Position numbers and translations under genes: made by a program
Shown here: positions 22,707-34,792 of the stretch, piece by piece
Layout: every line of letters starts with the position of its first letter
Position numbering within the stretch: position 1 is the stretch's first letter
From: Cryptomeria japonica
Taxonomy: Eukaryota > Streptophyta > Pinopsida > Cupressales > Cupressaceae
Reading direction: 5' to 3'
NCBI RefSeq assembly: GCF_030272615.1
Contig: NC_081414.1
Coordinates: forward strand, 914,013,648 to 914,077,647
DNA length: 64,000 nt
The notes under the pieces: model-generated
Told to the model about the DNA's origin: nothing
The model's database searches: none
The model's input: only the letters and a program-made list of their open reading frames with translations

Positions 22707-25565
22707 TACTTGTGAGGGGTGATACCATTTTTTTTTTCAAATAATGTAATTTTATTTAAATATTAATAGAATTGTCTATTTATCAGAAAAAATAAAATTT
22801 AATGACATGTTTATATAGATTTGAAAAATTGAGAAGGTGGTTTTGTTTGCGCTTTTTAATAAATTATATATTTGTTTTGAAGTTTTCATATTAAGTTTGT
22901 TTTAAATTATTTTGAAATAAATAATTAGAAAAAATTGGTTTAAAAAATAGTTAGTTTTTTTAATTATATTTGTAGGAAAATTTTCTATATTTATTATTAT
23001 TGTTATTTGTTATTAAATCATATGATTATAGCATAATATTTTATTATCTTGTTTGACATCTTTTGTGTAATTGTGGTTATTAAAAAGATAGTGGAAATAT
23101 CATTAATGTCTAGCACATTAAGTATTAAAGATAATTAAATGATGGATATTGTATTAGTCACAATGGAGAATAGTTATTCTAGTAGAATGTTGGTAGATTA
23201 AGAAAATAAGCTAGATGTATTGACGTACTCTATATTTTATTTCATTGATATTAATAAAGTTTGTATTTCTTTGTTGTGGGCATTTTAATCTAAGACTTTT
23301 TTCATCTATATAGGTATTTTTCATGTTTTATTGGTAATCTTATCAAAATATTACTCATAAAATGACATAATACTTTGTTAAACAATAATATTTTGTTGTT
23401 GATAATATTACTTTTGGTTTATAGCTCATTACTTAAATTTTGTTGGTTTATTAAAATCATTAACCTTAGTTTTCTTGAAATATTTGGTATCAAATATTTT
23501 CTTGGAATGTTTAGACAAAGAGTCACCCTTCTTTGTGTTGTGTATGTTTTTGTTGTAGCGGGAGGAGTTAGTGATTCAATAGATACCCAACTATTTTCAT
23601 GAGGATACGGAAATCACATCTAAAGATCATACAAATGAGTTCAATGACATAAATTTTGACCTATGGAACTTGGAAATGAAGGATATATTACACGAGCAAG
23701 ACAAAAGTGGATTGCAATCTTTAAAAACAAAACATTGCTAATGTGATGAATGCAAATTCTAAGGGAGCAAGGTGTCCTATGTTATCATAAAATCTCCAAC
23801 TATAATGCTCTATTTATCACTTTACAATCTCCACAAATCATGATTATGCCATGTGACATAATACTTGTCAATATTTCTAATAACTCCCTCATCTCTCTCA
23901 TCTGCAATGTCTCTTTTTTTAATGAGATTAATAATACAAAATATAATAAAATAAAATAAAAATAAAATATATTATTTAATTAAACTTTAATTAAGTTCAA
24001 CGAATGGTCAAAAAGCATGAAATGAAGAGTCGCAACTTCCTCAAAAATGAAATATAAAGGGAATATCATTTCATTTGAGAAGAGAATCCATGGATCATCA
24101 TCACTAAATCAATCATCAATTAGGATGAAGGAATCAATTCGGAAATAAATGATTATTCAAAAAGGCAACTATGAAGGGTGGTGACTCAATTCTTGTGAAG
24201 GTTGGTAACTCATTTCTTATGAAGGGTGGTGACTACTTCAAGAATGGGTATAAAGGGTAAATTCATTCAACTATATCCATGCATAATAATTAAATCCAAG
24301 ATTTTTTTTATAAAATCATCTCATCGGCCATCAAATCAATAAATCAATCATAATAACATCAATCATTCAGATATCAATTTGTAATGTCATAAATTGTGCC
24401 CTATGCAATTTCACATCACATAGGCATTCCTCTTAAGTACAATTAAGACAATTATATTTTTCAACCTCAATCCCTATCTAAAACAACCCTTGCCACCTTG
24501 CATGCCCGATTCCTCAACCATTAGGTCCCAGTTCAGTTTGAAACTATGCATGCTGCACAAACATCTGCCACTAATGTCTTGTCAATATCCACAATTGTGC
24601 TAAGCATTGGGATAGTACACTGGCTTCATTTTGAGAGTGTAATTCCTCTTCCAACATGCACCAATGTCAAGGGTCATTTGTTGTTGTTAAAACCTTTCCT
24701 ATTTTCCTCCAAATCCATCTTAGAACATATTTTGAACTTCATTCGACAACTTGTTAGCACTCTTGAATAAATTCTCTTAGATTCTAAACCATTCTCTTGC
24801 AATTTTCTCATTAACAATACTCAACACTCTCCATTATCTTTCACCATTGCTATTGCTATGGTGAGTCCTTTCTATTGCACTACTAATATTCAAAGAATAT
24901 CACTACTACTTTGGAGTCCTTCACTGCTCTGTTGCACCAATAGGCTATCCAACTTCTATGCTTGGGAGTGGAAATCCTTTAGGGTTACTTTATATACTAT
25001 TGTAATATTATTAGCATATTATTGTTCTTCTTTATTTTATGTCATTCATCAAAATATTTTCTAAGGTTCTCTATGGAAGTGGAAACATCAAAATGGGGGT
25101 TTGATTGAGAAAAACTCCTATGCAACCACCCAACAATTTTTCTTAGTCTTCTACATATAAGTAGAGAAATTATTTGCAAGGAACCTCTGAAGCTATTGAT
25201 TGTCTTTGGTGATATTATAAATATTTCTTTTGTCATTTCATTCATTTAATATTTCCCAGAAGTTGCATTCTATTGTTTATATTTGTTGTGTAATTTTATT
25301 TTCACATTCTTTACTACCCAAAATGTTATATACAAAATTATATGTTTCTCTATGGTAGCTCTTGTTTTTTATCTATACAAGATGCTAACATGTTGCATTG
25401 CCATCTTAGACCTATAAATTTTTCCTAGATAGAGAGCTTACTGAGCTTCTTGAGAAACCTCTATGATCTGTATTTGTAATTTCTAATGCCTAAAGAGTAG
25501 ATAAAATTCATATGCTTGATTAAAACATGTATTTAATTAAGTAGTAAGTACACTTAAAGGTTGTA
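22707..25565. other. AT-rich spacer with a short tandem repeat
   Basis: No supported gene. At 24171-24239 a 24-bp unit (ATGAAGGGTGGTGACTCAAT...) is repeated almost three times. The ORF-like stretch at 24546-24770 has no recognisable features and is not called. Confidence 0.45.
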
Positions 25566-26232
25566 GTTACTGTTATCACAAAAGCTTGCATCCTTGCTAA
25601 GCTATCAACTCAACAACCTTGTGAAACATGAAAACAACCCCAAAGTGTGGGACCTTGCACAAGGGGTTGAATCTCTGGAGAAGGTTGGCTTCCTTCTTCA
25701 AATAGGTGCAGGTGTTGAACCAACTCAATACTTCAAACTAACCCCTAAGCCTTTCCTAACAAATTGCAAAGGTAAAAGGGAAGAAAGAAATGCTTGAAAT
25801 AAAAGGAGGTGATGCACCAAGAAGAGACTGTTCCTCTCCCCCACTCGAAATGGCACAAGGAAAAAACTGCAAAGCTAAAGAGATGCACAAAATTCAATTG
25901 CATGAGTGACCCAAACACATGTGTGGAGGTTAGAATTTTCTAAGTGTCAAGAGGGGAGAAGGATTCCCACAAAATAACTCAGAAAACAAGTTAACACGGC
26001 ATACATGTGAGAGGAAACCATAAACATACACTTATAATGGAGGTAAGAACACATACACATCATACATGAGTTGAAGGAAGGCAAGCATGGAGATTTTCAG
26101 TTAATCACAAGGCCAAAGGCCAATCTTACAGTTGTAGAAATGCAAAAATAATTACAAGTCTTCAAGAGAAGAGAAGAGCATAAGAGATCTCAAGCCACCA
26201 GGGAGAGAACCCTTTACAATGAGGCTTAATAG

Positions 26233-26242
26233 CCTTATATAG
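26233..26242 (-). promoter_or_regulatory. TATA-like box in the solo LTR
   Basis: Minus-strand CTATATAAGG about 1.23 kb from the LTR start, downstream of the repeat array. Typical form of an LTR promoter; inferred. Confidence 0.45.
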
Positions 26243-26600
26243 AAAATGGGCTACAATGGTGATCATCACCCTTGCATGTTAGTCTGGAAGTGTAGGGAAG
26301 TGCATGCACTTGTCTTGTACATGCAAGCAACCTAGCCATACCTCAAAAGGCAATTCTAAGGAAGGTGGATTGAATAACCCTCCAAACTTAGTCATGACAT
26401 AAGTCACCAAGCATGGCCTCGTACCTTCCTTGATGGAAATCCTGCAAAAAACACTTAATGCACCTTTGTGGCTCCACAAAAGAAAGTGTACAAGTCACCA
26501 AGCTTTCAGAGCATTAAAATCTTTGAGTATCGATCACACCATCCAGAAGTGTTGCTAGTTGGAAGGAAGCTCGGACTCCCGAAGTGAGGAAGACAAGGGA

Positions 26601-27317
26601 AGAACTTTGGAACCTCGGGGTTTTGGAGTTCCGAGATAGAGAGAAGAAGAGAAGGAAAAAGATTTCATAACCTCGAGGTTTTGGAGTTCCAGAGGAACTA
26701 GAGAGAGAAGGCAAAAGTGGAAGGAACTTTGGAACCTCAAGGTTTCAGAGTTCCGGGGAGAAGAAGGAAGAAGGGGGAGGAGCGAACCTCGAAACCTCAG
26801 GGTTCTAGGGTTTTGAGAAAGGCAAGGGAAGGGAACTTCAGAACCTCGCGGTTTCAGAGTTCCGGGGAACTGCACAAAGGAACTTCGGAACCTCAGGGTT
26901 CTGGAGTTCCGAAAAGGGAAAGGGATAAAGAGAGAAGGGGAGCTTCAGAACCTAGGGGTTTCAGAGTTCCGGGTAAAGGAGATTCTTAAGAGAAGAGGCG
27001 AAGGAAAGGAAGCCTAGGAACTTCAGAACCCTGGGGTTCCAGAGTTCTGAAGAGGGAAGGAGAAAAGGGACAAGGAACTTTGGAACCTCGGGGTTCCAGA
27101 GTTCTGGGGAAAAAGAGAGAAAGGCTAAGGAGAGGAGGGGCTAAGATAGGGAAACAACTTCGTGACCTTGGGGTTCCGTAGTTCCAAAGAAGGAAGAAAA
27201 GAGGCTAAGGCAAAGAACTTTAGAACCTCGAGGTTCTGGAGTTCCGGAAAAGGAAGAAGGAAAGAGACAAGGGCAAAGAGAAAATAACTTTAGAACCTCG
27301 GGGTTCTGGAGTTTCGG
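26601..27317. repeat. Minisatellite of 12 near-palindromic cores in solo LTR U3
   Basis: A ~32-bp core with dyad symmetry, GAACTTYGGAACC then GGGGTTCYRGAGTTC, recurs at about 26601, 26665, 26722, 26781, 26832, 26879, 26939, 27018, 27073, 27155, 27214 and 27284. Purine-rich spacers of variable length separate the cores, with start-to-start spacing of 47-82 bp. The cores vary, often by compensating changes across the dyad. Confidence 0.85.
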
Positions 27318-27734
27318 AAGAAGAAAAGGCCAAGGGAGGAACTTCCTCCGGACAAGGCAACACTTCACACTTCATGATTCTTCTCTCCTTGATCAACTGG
27401 GGCTGCGCTGGTCCATGGAACATATCTTTGATCGGTTCTCACTGATGGACCAAGGGTGTCATAAAATGACAACAGTTACCTTGTTGTTTACTTTGGTGAA
27501 TAATTAAGATTTGAATCCTCAAATTGTTTCATTATCCTTTGTAGCCGTTTATTTTTCATGTTGTACATTTTGGTGAACCTAACATGAACTCACCTTTTGC
27601 AAAAAGCTTTCATTTTTTTCAAAAAGTATTTAAACATTAAAACTTTTTATTTCTCTCTAATCTTCTTCTCTCATGTTTTGAACTTTACAAGACTATGCAT
27701 TATGATACTTTTCTATGAGTTTTACGACCCAATT

Positions 27735-28272
27735 TATGGGTCTTCTTGTGTTCTAAGGGGTCATATGGTGTTATATGACCCCTTGGGATACCATATGACC
27801 CCTTGGAATACCATATGACCCCTTAGGACACTATATGACCCCTTAGGTGTCGTCAGGGGTCGTATTGTGTCCTAATGGTTCATATGGTGTTCTATGACCC
27901 CTTAGGACACCATATGACCCCTTGGGACACTATATGGTTCTATGGGCCGTATGGTGTCCGAAGGGGTCATATGATGTCCTATGACCCCTTAGGACACCAT
28001 ATGACCCTTTAGGATGCCACATTGTGTCATTAGGGGTTATATGGTGTCCTAAGGGGTCTTTTGGTGTCTTATGACCACTTAGGATACCATATGGTGTCAT
28101 TAGAGGTCTTATTGTGTCTTAAGGGGTCATATGGTGTTTTATGACTCCTTAGGATACCATATGACCCCTTAGGAGACCATATGGTGTCATCAGGGGTCAT
28201 ATTGTATCCTAAGGGGTCATATGGCATTCTATGACCCCTTAGGACACCATACAACCCCTTAGGACACCATAT
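27735..28272. repeat. Tandem array of ATATGACCCCTTAGGACACC-like modules in both orientations
   Basis: About 540 bp made of ~10-bp half-units, ATATGACCCC, TTAGGACACC and their inverses (GGGGTCATAT, GGTGTCCTAA), arranged so that neighbouring halves are often inverted. Modules are degenerate and lack unique spacers. Confidence 0.85.
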
Positions 28273-29420
28273 GTAATAAGATTCAAATAAGGAGAGATAT
28301 AAGGGTGAAGACAAATGAAGAGCTAAAGAGAGGGAGAAGAACTAAAGGACAAGGACATAAATAGAGATATAGATATTAAGGAGTATGAAGTGAGAGGGAG
28401 AAAAACTAAAGGACAAGGATGGATAGAAAGAGGTAGACATCTCTAGATATTGAAAAGGAGAGAGGAAGATAGAGATAAAAAATGAAGATAAAGGGAGAGG
28501 GAGATGAATAGATATATAGAAAGAGAGAGGTAAAGACAAAGATAAATGTATAAAGAGATGGAGAAAAATGGATAGAGAGGGGTAAAGAGAGTGAGATAAA
28601 AAATGAAGAGATAGAGAGATATAAAGGAAGATAAATATTGATAGATAGAGAGATATAGATAGTGCAAGAGAGTGAGAAAGAGAGATAGAGATTATAGATA
28701 AGGGTAGATAGAGAAGGAGAGAGAGAAAGAGGGAGATATAGAGATATATAAAGGCACTATAGAGAAGGATGTGGGGAGAGAGCCAAAGATATATAAAGAT
28801 GGAGTAAATAAAGAGATAAATGTAGAGAAAGGGAAAGATACTTCAAGAGGGCAATAGAGGAAGAGATAGAGAAGTAGATTAATCATGTATAGAGGAAGAT
28901 ATATAAAGATAGAGGAACATATAGAAAGAGAGATTGATAGGGAAAGAGATGGAGATAGAGATAGATATGGATATAAATTGATAGAGAGATTAAGAAAAAT
29001 GGAGGGAGAGATGGAGTGAATAAGTGAGATTTAGAGATAATGAGATAAAAATATACATGAAGATAGATCTATAGGGATATAGAGATAGAGGGGACAAGAT
29101 AGGGAGAGAAAGGAGGTGATAGAGATAACTAATATATAAGTATAGGTAGGATAAGGTATAGGAGGGAGATAAATAGATAGAAGAGAGATTATTAGAGAGA
29201 ACTATATAAATAAGGAGTGACAATGATGGACTGGGAGAGGGAGAGATAGGAATAGAAAGATCGAGATATATGCAGAGATGCATGTAACTTGAGAATTTAT
29301 TTATCTAGATGGGATGAGAAAATAAGTGACATAAGTAGAGAAGAAAGAGATAGACAAAATATATTTATATAAGTGTAGATAGATAAGTGATAGATAAAGG
29401 ATGCTATAGGAAAAAAATGA
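28273..29420 (+). repeat. Purine-rich GA/GATA simple-sequence tract
   Basis: About 1.1 kb in which the plus strand is mostly A, G and some T with very few C, built from GAGAGATAGAGATA-type words. Apparent minus-strand ORFs of Ser, Leu, Tyr and Ile are products of this composition. Confidence 0.85.
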
Positions 29421-29627
29421 GACTTTGCATGCAAAATTTGTGAGTATTTTAAGTTTTAAAATTGAAGGAATAACTTCAAATGATTATAATTATTTTTTGG
29501 TATATAATATCATACAGATAACTTATCCATTTGATAGGTCTTGAATTACCTTTCCAATGCCTATGAAAAATCAAAATTTTGATAAGAAATACAAACGTTA
29601 TGCCCATTTTATTAAACTATACTTTTT

Positions 29628-29839
29628 ATGTTGAGAAAAACGGATATCCGATTTAAAAAATGGATATCCGATTTGAAAAAGTCTGACATCACAAATTGGA
29701 TATTCAATTTGGTTTGGCATTACCAAACCAAATTCAAATTTTGGCCGACCCAAACAAAAAGTCAAAGCAGATTTTGGCGTGTTTGGAAAGGTTTAAAACA
29801 CATTTTTTTCTCCATTACCACTTTTTGGCCCCCCATGAT
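29628..29839 (-). repeat. Fragment of an unclassified repeat family with GGATATCC motifs
   Basis: The reverse complement begins CATGGGGGGCCAAAAAGTGG and runs through TTTGACTTTTTG to repeated CGGATATCC. The plus-strand region from 59463 begins with the same 20 bases and has the same later order of motifs. The two are copies of one family in opposite orientation. The join to the LINE at about 29840 is abrupt. Confidence 0.65.
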
Positions 29840-32098
29840 CTTGTACATACCCCAGAGGCCTATTACCCTTCTCAATGTCTTGTATAAGATCATTTCTAAA
29901 GCCTTAGCTTTTAATATTCGTCATCTCCTACACTTAATTGTTTGTCCGAAGCAGACTGGATTTATCAAGTCTAGGTTTATTCTGGATAATATTATTGCTG
30001 ATTGGGAAGAGATGGACTGGCCGGCTCGATGCTTTAAACAACGGGCAATCTTCCCTAAGATTTACTTCGCTAAAGCATATGATTGCATTGAGTGGTCATT
30101 TATTTTGGCTATGCTCAAAGCTCTTGGCTTCGGCCCTAGATTCATTTAGTCTATCCAAATGTTATTCAGAGATGCCTCTGCCTACATCACCATCAATGGC
30201 TGTCAGTATGAGGCTTTTGGTCTTTTCAGATCAATTCGCCAAAGTTGTCCATTGGCTCCTGCTTTGTATGTTCTTGCTGTGGAGGGTTTTGGGTACTTAC
30301 TTGCTAACTCCATCTCTATTGGGTGTGTCCATGGAATCTCCTTGCCTGAGTCACCTTCTGAACTTGTCAATGGCCATTTTGCGGATGACTACTTTCTCAC
30401 TCTCATTGAGGAAGAAGATAATGTTCAGGTTGCTCTTCAATGTTCGAACACTTTTTTCTTAGCTTCCGGCTCGGCCATTCAATGGCACAAGATGCAATGT
30501 TATAGGCAGTCTTTTCTTCCTGTCCTGCCTTGGATTCTTCAATATGGCTGGAAATGGCTTCATCATGGTAAATTTTTTCGCTTTCTGGGCATTCTTTTTG
30601 CCTTTAAAGCTTCGCCTGTGGATCTTTGGAATCCTGTTTTAGCCAGAATTGAGAAAAAATTAGCCTATTGGATAACCAAGCCTCTCTCTCTGGTTGGTAA
30701 ATTTCAAATTTGTTCAAAGGTTTTGACTGCCACTCATGTCTATTACTCTTCATGTTGGGCTCCTTCTAAGGCCTCTTACATGAAGTTGGAAAGACTTATG
30801 CAGGTTTTTCTTTGGGCCTCTGGTTTTGACCATCAAAGTTTTCACAGAGTCACTTGGGAGTATTGTTTCCTTCCCAAGGAGTCCAGAGGGCTTGACCTTA
30901 TTTCTACCCAGAAACAAGGTCTTTCTTTATGTGCTAAATGGATCATCAGAGCCTTATCTGACGATGAGGCTTGGAAAATCCTTCTTCGACATTGCATTTC
31001 TTTGGGGTTTCCTACCAATAGGCCGACTTGGAAGGGGATTGGTTTTCAAACCCTGCTCATTATGAAAGACCCAGTTCAAATCTAGGGTACTTTTGTTGTT
31101 AAAAGCATCTAGCATGCTTGGGAAGCTATTAAGCATTGGCTTCGATGGGCGAGTGATGGTTTTCGTGATGGGATCTCCATGAATCAACACAACCTCTGGT
31201 GGTCACCTCTTTTTCAGGTGCAAGGGTTACCGTTGGCCAAAATCTAGGGTGTGCTCTATGTTTTCACAAATGTGGCATTTGAACACCTAAGGATCTATTT
31301 TCCAGAGTTTCTATGAGTCTCCGATCATGGGATGAGCTCCAGGTCCAGTTTCATCTATTTCAACCTGATCAATAGACTTATGACCTTCTGGTTTTGGCCT
31401 TAACCTCACACTTGTTACATAAGCTTTGCATTCAATTTGTTAGACCTTGGTAGAAGGATTGGAAGTGGTATCCTTGGACTCCTTTCACCAGCTACAAACC
31501 CAAAATGGGTTATCTCTGGTTGGTTCTCCATTTTCCTATGGTCCATATTCTTAACCAACAGTGGCATTTGTAGTCTTCTTAGAAATCCTAGAGACTCAGG
31601 TTTCTTGTTGTTTGGTCTGCCACCATTGAACCAAAGATTGCACACTTTGCTTGGCGTGTGCTTTTTCAAGGGTTGCCTTTGGGTTCCAGACTTAAGCATT
31701 TGGGGGTTCCTGATCCCCGATGCCCTTTTTGTGGTCACCCAGAAACTTTTATGCACATTTTTTGGTTTTGTAGAAGAGCTCAATAGTATTGGAGCTGGAT
31801 CCATGATTGTTTTCGACCTTTTTGGCCTGAGCCCTTTTCTTGGCATATGGCTCTTCTGGGCGAGTCACCTAGAATCCCCTTCAAGTTTTCCGAGATATGG
31901 CATGCTTTCAGAATGGAGATCCTATCTACTCTTTGGAAATATAGAAATGCAGTTGTTTTTACTCACAGCTCGTTGGATATTAATGTCTCGCTTTATGCTA
32001 AATCTTTCATTTGTAATAATGTATTAATGCATATTCAGGTACAAGCAGATAAAGTGGCTCTTGAGGTGGGCCACTTACAGGAGCTCCTTCAGTATTAG
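29840..32098 (+). pseudogene. LINE ORF2: reverse transcriptase and zf-RVT region (broken)
   Basis: RT starts at RPITLLNVLYKIISKALAFN (about 29859) and continues through VCPKQTGFIKSRFILDNII and FAKAYDCIEWSFILAMLKAL. An in-frame TAG at 30147 follows. The next piece, 30159-31082, has GFRSIRQSCPLAP-like (FGLFRSIRQSCPLAPALY) and the catalytic box GHFADDYF, with FADD in place of YADD. The C-terminal zinc-binding RVT region lies near 31710-31800 (CPFCGHPETFMHIFWFC) in another frame. Several stops and shifts between 31083 and 31850 make it a pseudogene. The last piece (31847-32098) ends LQELLQY. Confidence 0.85.
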
Positions 32099-32572
32099 GG
32101 AAATACCCCTTGTGTGGTTGCTAGAGTGACGTCGGATTCTTTTTCTGCCGACTACACTCCACCCCGTGGCCGAAGTTCCTTTGCCCGATGCTCTCAGACC
32201 CTGCGGTCACAGGCTCCTCATCGCTCCTCTGGTGGGAGAGACGATGCATGGAGGTGCTGCTCGACTTCTCCTCCGCGTCGTGGCTCTGCCTCAGGGTGGC
32301 CTTCTGTTGCTCCTGCTACTTTGGCTCCTGCTGCCGGTGATGGCTCTGGGTGGCCTACTACCACCACCTCCAAGTTTCCTCGCTTGGCTCTGGCTATTTT
32401 GCCTCCCAGGCGGGAGGAAAGAGAAGAAGAAAAAGACCTTGAAGATGGATGGTCCGTGCCGGACCCGACTCCTCGCCTCGCTGATGTATGGGGCAAGAAA
32501 GATGATCCCGATCCTCCCCCCTCGACTACCTCTGCTTTAGGAAGTTTTTTGATGAATAGCTTTGTTTTTTGA
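32099..32572 (+). pseudogene. GC-rich Pro/Ser/Arg tail following LINE ORF2
   Basis: In the same frame as the preceding LINE ORF after a single TAG (32096-32098), about 155 codons remain open to a stop at 32570. They are rich in Ser, Pro, Arg and Thr, with acidic patches (EEREEEKDLEDG) near the end. Base composition is clearly more GC-rich than the surroundings. It may be a C-terminal extension of ORF2 or conserved 3'UTR; I cannot tell which. Confidence 0.4.
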
Positions 32573-32690
32573 CTCCGGCTTCTTACCGTGTGATTCTCGT
32601 GGGGTGATCTTGTATCCCTCGGCCTTTTTTTGTGAATATGTACTTTAATATTATTATCTAATAGAGAAGGCCTATTCATCAAAAAAAAAA

Positions 32691-34792
32691 ATCTCCAACT
32701 ATCTTTGTATGTGATTTTATTTTGTGTATTCCTAATTGTTTGACAAATAGAGCAACAACTATGTGTCTTTATTTTAAGATTTAAAATCCATCAACTTTGC
32801 AGGTGTACTAACACCCTAACCCTTTTTTTAATATTAAACTATTTTAAATTATTAATTTCATGTTTAATAAGAAAATTGTTTAAAGTGAAAAGGATTGAAA
32901 TAAGTGTTTAAAATATCATCGAATCATTTGGCAGATCAAATATGGTCGACGACATACTACTATTTGATAACATGGGTGGGACCATGAGAGTAACATCCCC
33001 GTGCGAGGTACGACAGATAAGAGGATATATGCTCAAAGTGCAAGTCGCAACTATAGATCAGTCTTGGCAGAGATCTCATTTCAGTAGGGACGGAGTCTAA
33101 TCTATTTATTGTGTGAGGCCAAAGAAAAAGGCGGCAGCAATTTAGTGCAGCACTTATCCTTAAATGCCACTTCTTTTTGTCGCAGATGGATGGATACCAT
33201 AATAAAGAAGCAGGAAATTTTGTTGGCGATGGTTTTGCAACTTTCTCTGGGCTTCTCGTTTGCATTAAATATCCACCTCGTGGAAGCCATTTGAGCCTCT
33301 TATTTTTTATCATTCATATGCCTCTCCACTCGTAACAATCCTTCTAATCTATCTGACTGAGCTTATAAACAAGGTGCCACCCTGGTTTTTAATATCAATC
33401 GCCCACTGATCTGCTGAAGTGTATAAGCTAGGGGAACGAGTATTGGAGGAAAAAATATGTAAGCATGGACATAGGCATGAGAATAGTTTACTTAGACTCT
33501 TATAGTAAATCAAATAAGACTCTTGGGTGCCTCTTTTATGCTCCCCTCTTGTTTATGTTTTGGCAATCGGCTTGGAACTTTACTTATTGTTTTCTTTGGA
33601 TTGCTTGCGCTTATTATATTAAATTTTTCTATAGTAGTGGATTGATCAAGACTCTCTCAACTATTACAAGATGTTATCCTTTGATCAAAGCTTTAAAGTA
33701 TTACCATCGAGTTTCTTGTCCATTGTCTTCTTATTATTAGGATTAGTTCACATGTGAACAATGGACAGTTTAGAATTTAGATATGTTATTATTGGTTCTT
33801 AGAAATTTCTTGATTCAAAATTAATCTTCAAATACATGTTCGCAATAAGTTTATTTAAATTCTAACACTTCACAATTAAAAAATAATTATATATTTATAG
33901 CCTCACTTTTTAAGAATTAAGTGGTCACAAGAAATATAAATATATTTTTAATAATATCTATGAAACTCAAGTATTTGGAAGTATTAAATTATTAGTATTA
34001 TAAGAACAAAAATATTCGATTACTATGTTTGGGCCTAAACTTTATAACATTACAATTATCACAGGTGTTCATCTTACTAAGTTTTTGTCGGTGTCCCCTC
34101 CATTAATAATGATGTCTTCAATGATAATAGTGTCATGAATTCTCTTTTACCTTTGTTGATAAAATTGGAAGGCTATTAATGTTGGGGTAGATATTTATGT
34201 GGGTGTATCTTTCAAATGTAGATTCGAATTTCAACACATGTCATCAAGATGACACAAGATACACATTATAAAAAAAATTAACAAGAGAAAAGTCAACATT
34301 CAAAAACATCCACATTCAATGTATTAATACTTGAATAAATATTATAATACATATATAGAGTCTTCATGGATAACTATAAAATAACAAGCTTTCTATTTGT
34401 AATACATGTGAACAGTCAAATAAGATTCACGTAACCACACATCCTCACTCTCCTCACATTCAACTTATAAGAGATGCTCAAACCAACTAACCTCAATAAC
34501 TATTCATGTGCTTGTTTTTATGGAAATACGATTACATAAAATTACCAAGTGGTACTACATAATTATCATGTCTCATCCATGATCTTAGAAGACCATTTTC
34601 CATTCATTTACTTTTTGGTACTAATTTTTCTCAATATTAAATATTTTCCTAGTATGTAAACCCACATTAAATATTTATTTGAATGTTTCATACAACACAT
34701 AAATTTGTCATTTAGATGTCTTACCCATGTAACACATGTATCCCTAGATCTCTTAGGTTTAGTAAAAATAATATTAATTTTATATTATAACA
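32691..34792. other. AT-rich spacer
   Basis: No supported gene. A less AT-rich patch at 32960-33320 has overlapping ORFs of 60-117 codons in three frames with no recognisable motif, so none is called. Confidence 0.45.

Larger units (their letters stand above)
25571..27474 (-). repeat. Solo LTR, 1904 bp, with 5-bp target duplication
   Basis: Bounded by perfect GTTAC duplications (25566-25570 and 27475-27479). It starts TGTTATCACAAAAGC and ends AAAATGACAACA, so the tips form a short TGTTRTC inverted repeat with TG...CA ends. A minus-strand TATA-like CTATATAAGG is at 26242-26233, which sets orientation. No second LTR or internal domain is adjacent, so it is read as a solo LTR left by LTR-LTR recombination. 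The family is unknown. The U3 side contains the palindromic minisatellite at 26601-27317. Confidence 0.8.
29840..32690 (+). mobile_element. 5'-truncated LINE (L1-type non-LTR retrotransposon)
   Basis: Begins abruptly inside the reverse transcriptase and ends in a short poly(A) (TTCATCAAAAAAAAAAA, about 32674-32690), the usual form of a 5'-truncated LINE copy. There is no endonuclease or ORF1. A target duplication could not be recognised. Confidence 0.85.

Noticed and set aside
24546-24770. 74-codon plus-strand ORF
   Set aside because: No motif, AT-rich setting, no supporting signals.
26514-27423. Overlapping ORFs on both strands reading repeats such as EPQGFRVP or TLKPRGSEV
   Set aside because: Products of the palindromic minisatellite, open in several frames at once.
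27735-28272. CRISPR-like appearance of short repeats
   Set aside because: No unique spacers, repeats are degenerate and inverted, and the setting is a plant nuclear genome.
28069-29283. Several minus-strand ORFs of 60-100 codons rich in Ser, Leu, Tyr and Ile
   Set aside because: They follow from the purine-rich and tandem-repeat composition of the plus strand; no domain and no codon structure.
32166-32682. Additional ORFs on both strands over the GC-rich LINE tail
   Set aside because: Shadow frames of a GC-rich segment; only the frame continuing ORF2 was kept, and at low confidence.
32960-33313. Possible small gene beginning MASTRWIFNANEKPRES on the minus strand
   Set aside because: Overlapping frames of similar length, no domain and no splice or promoter signs.
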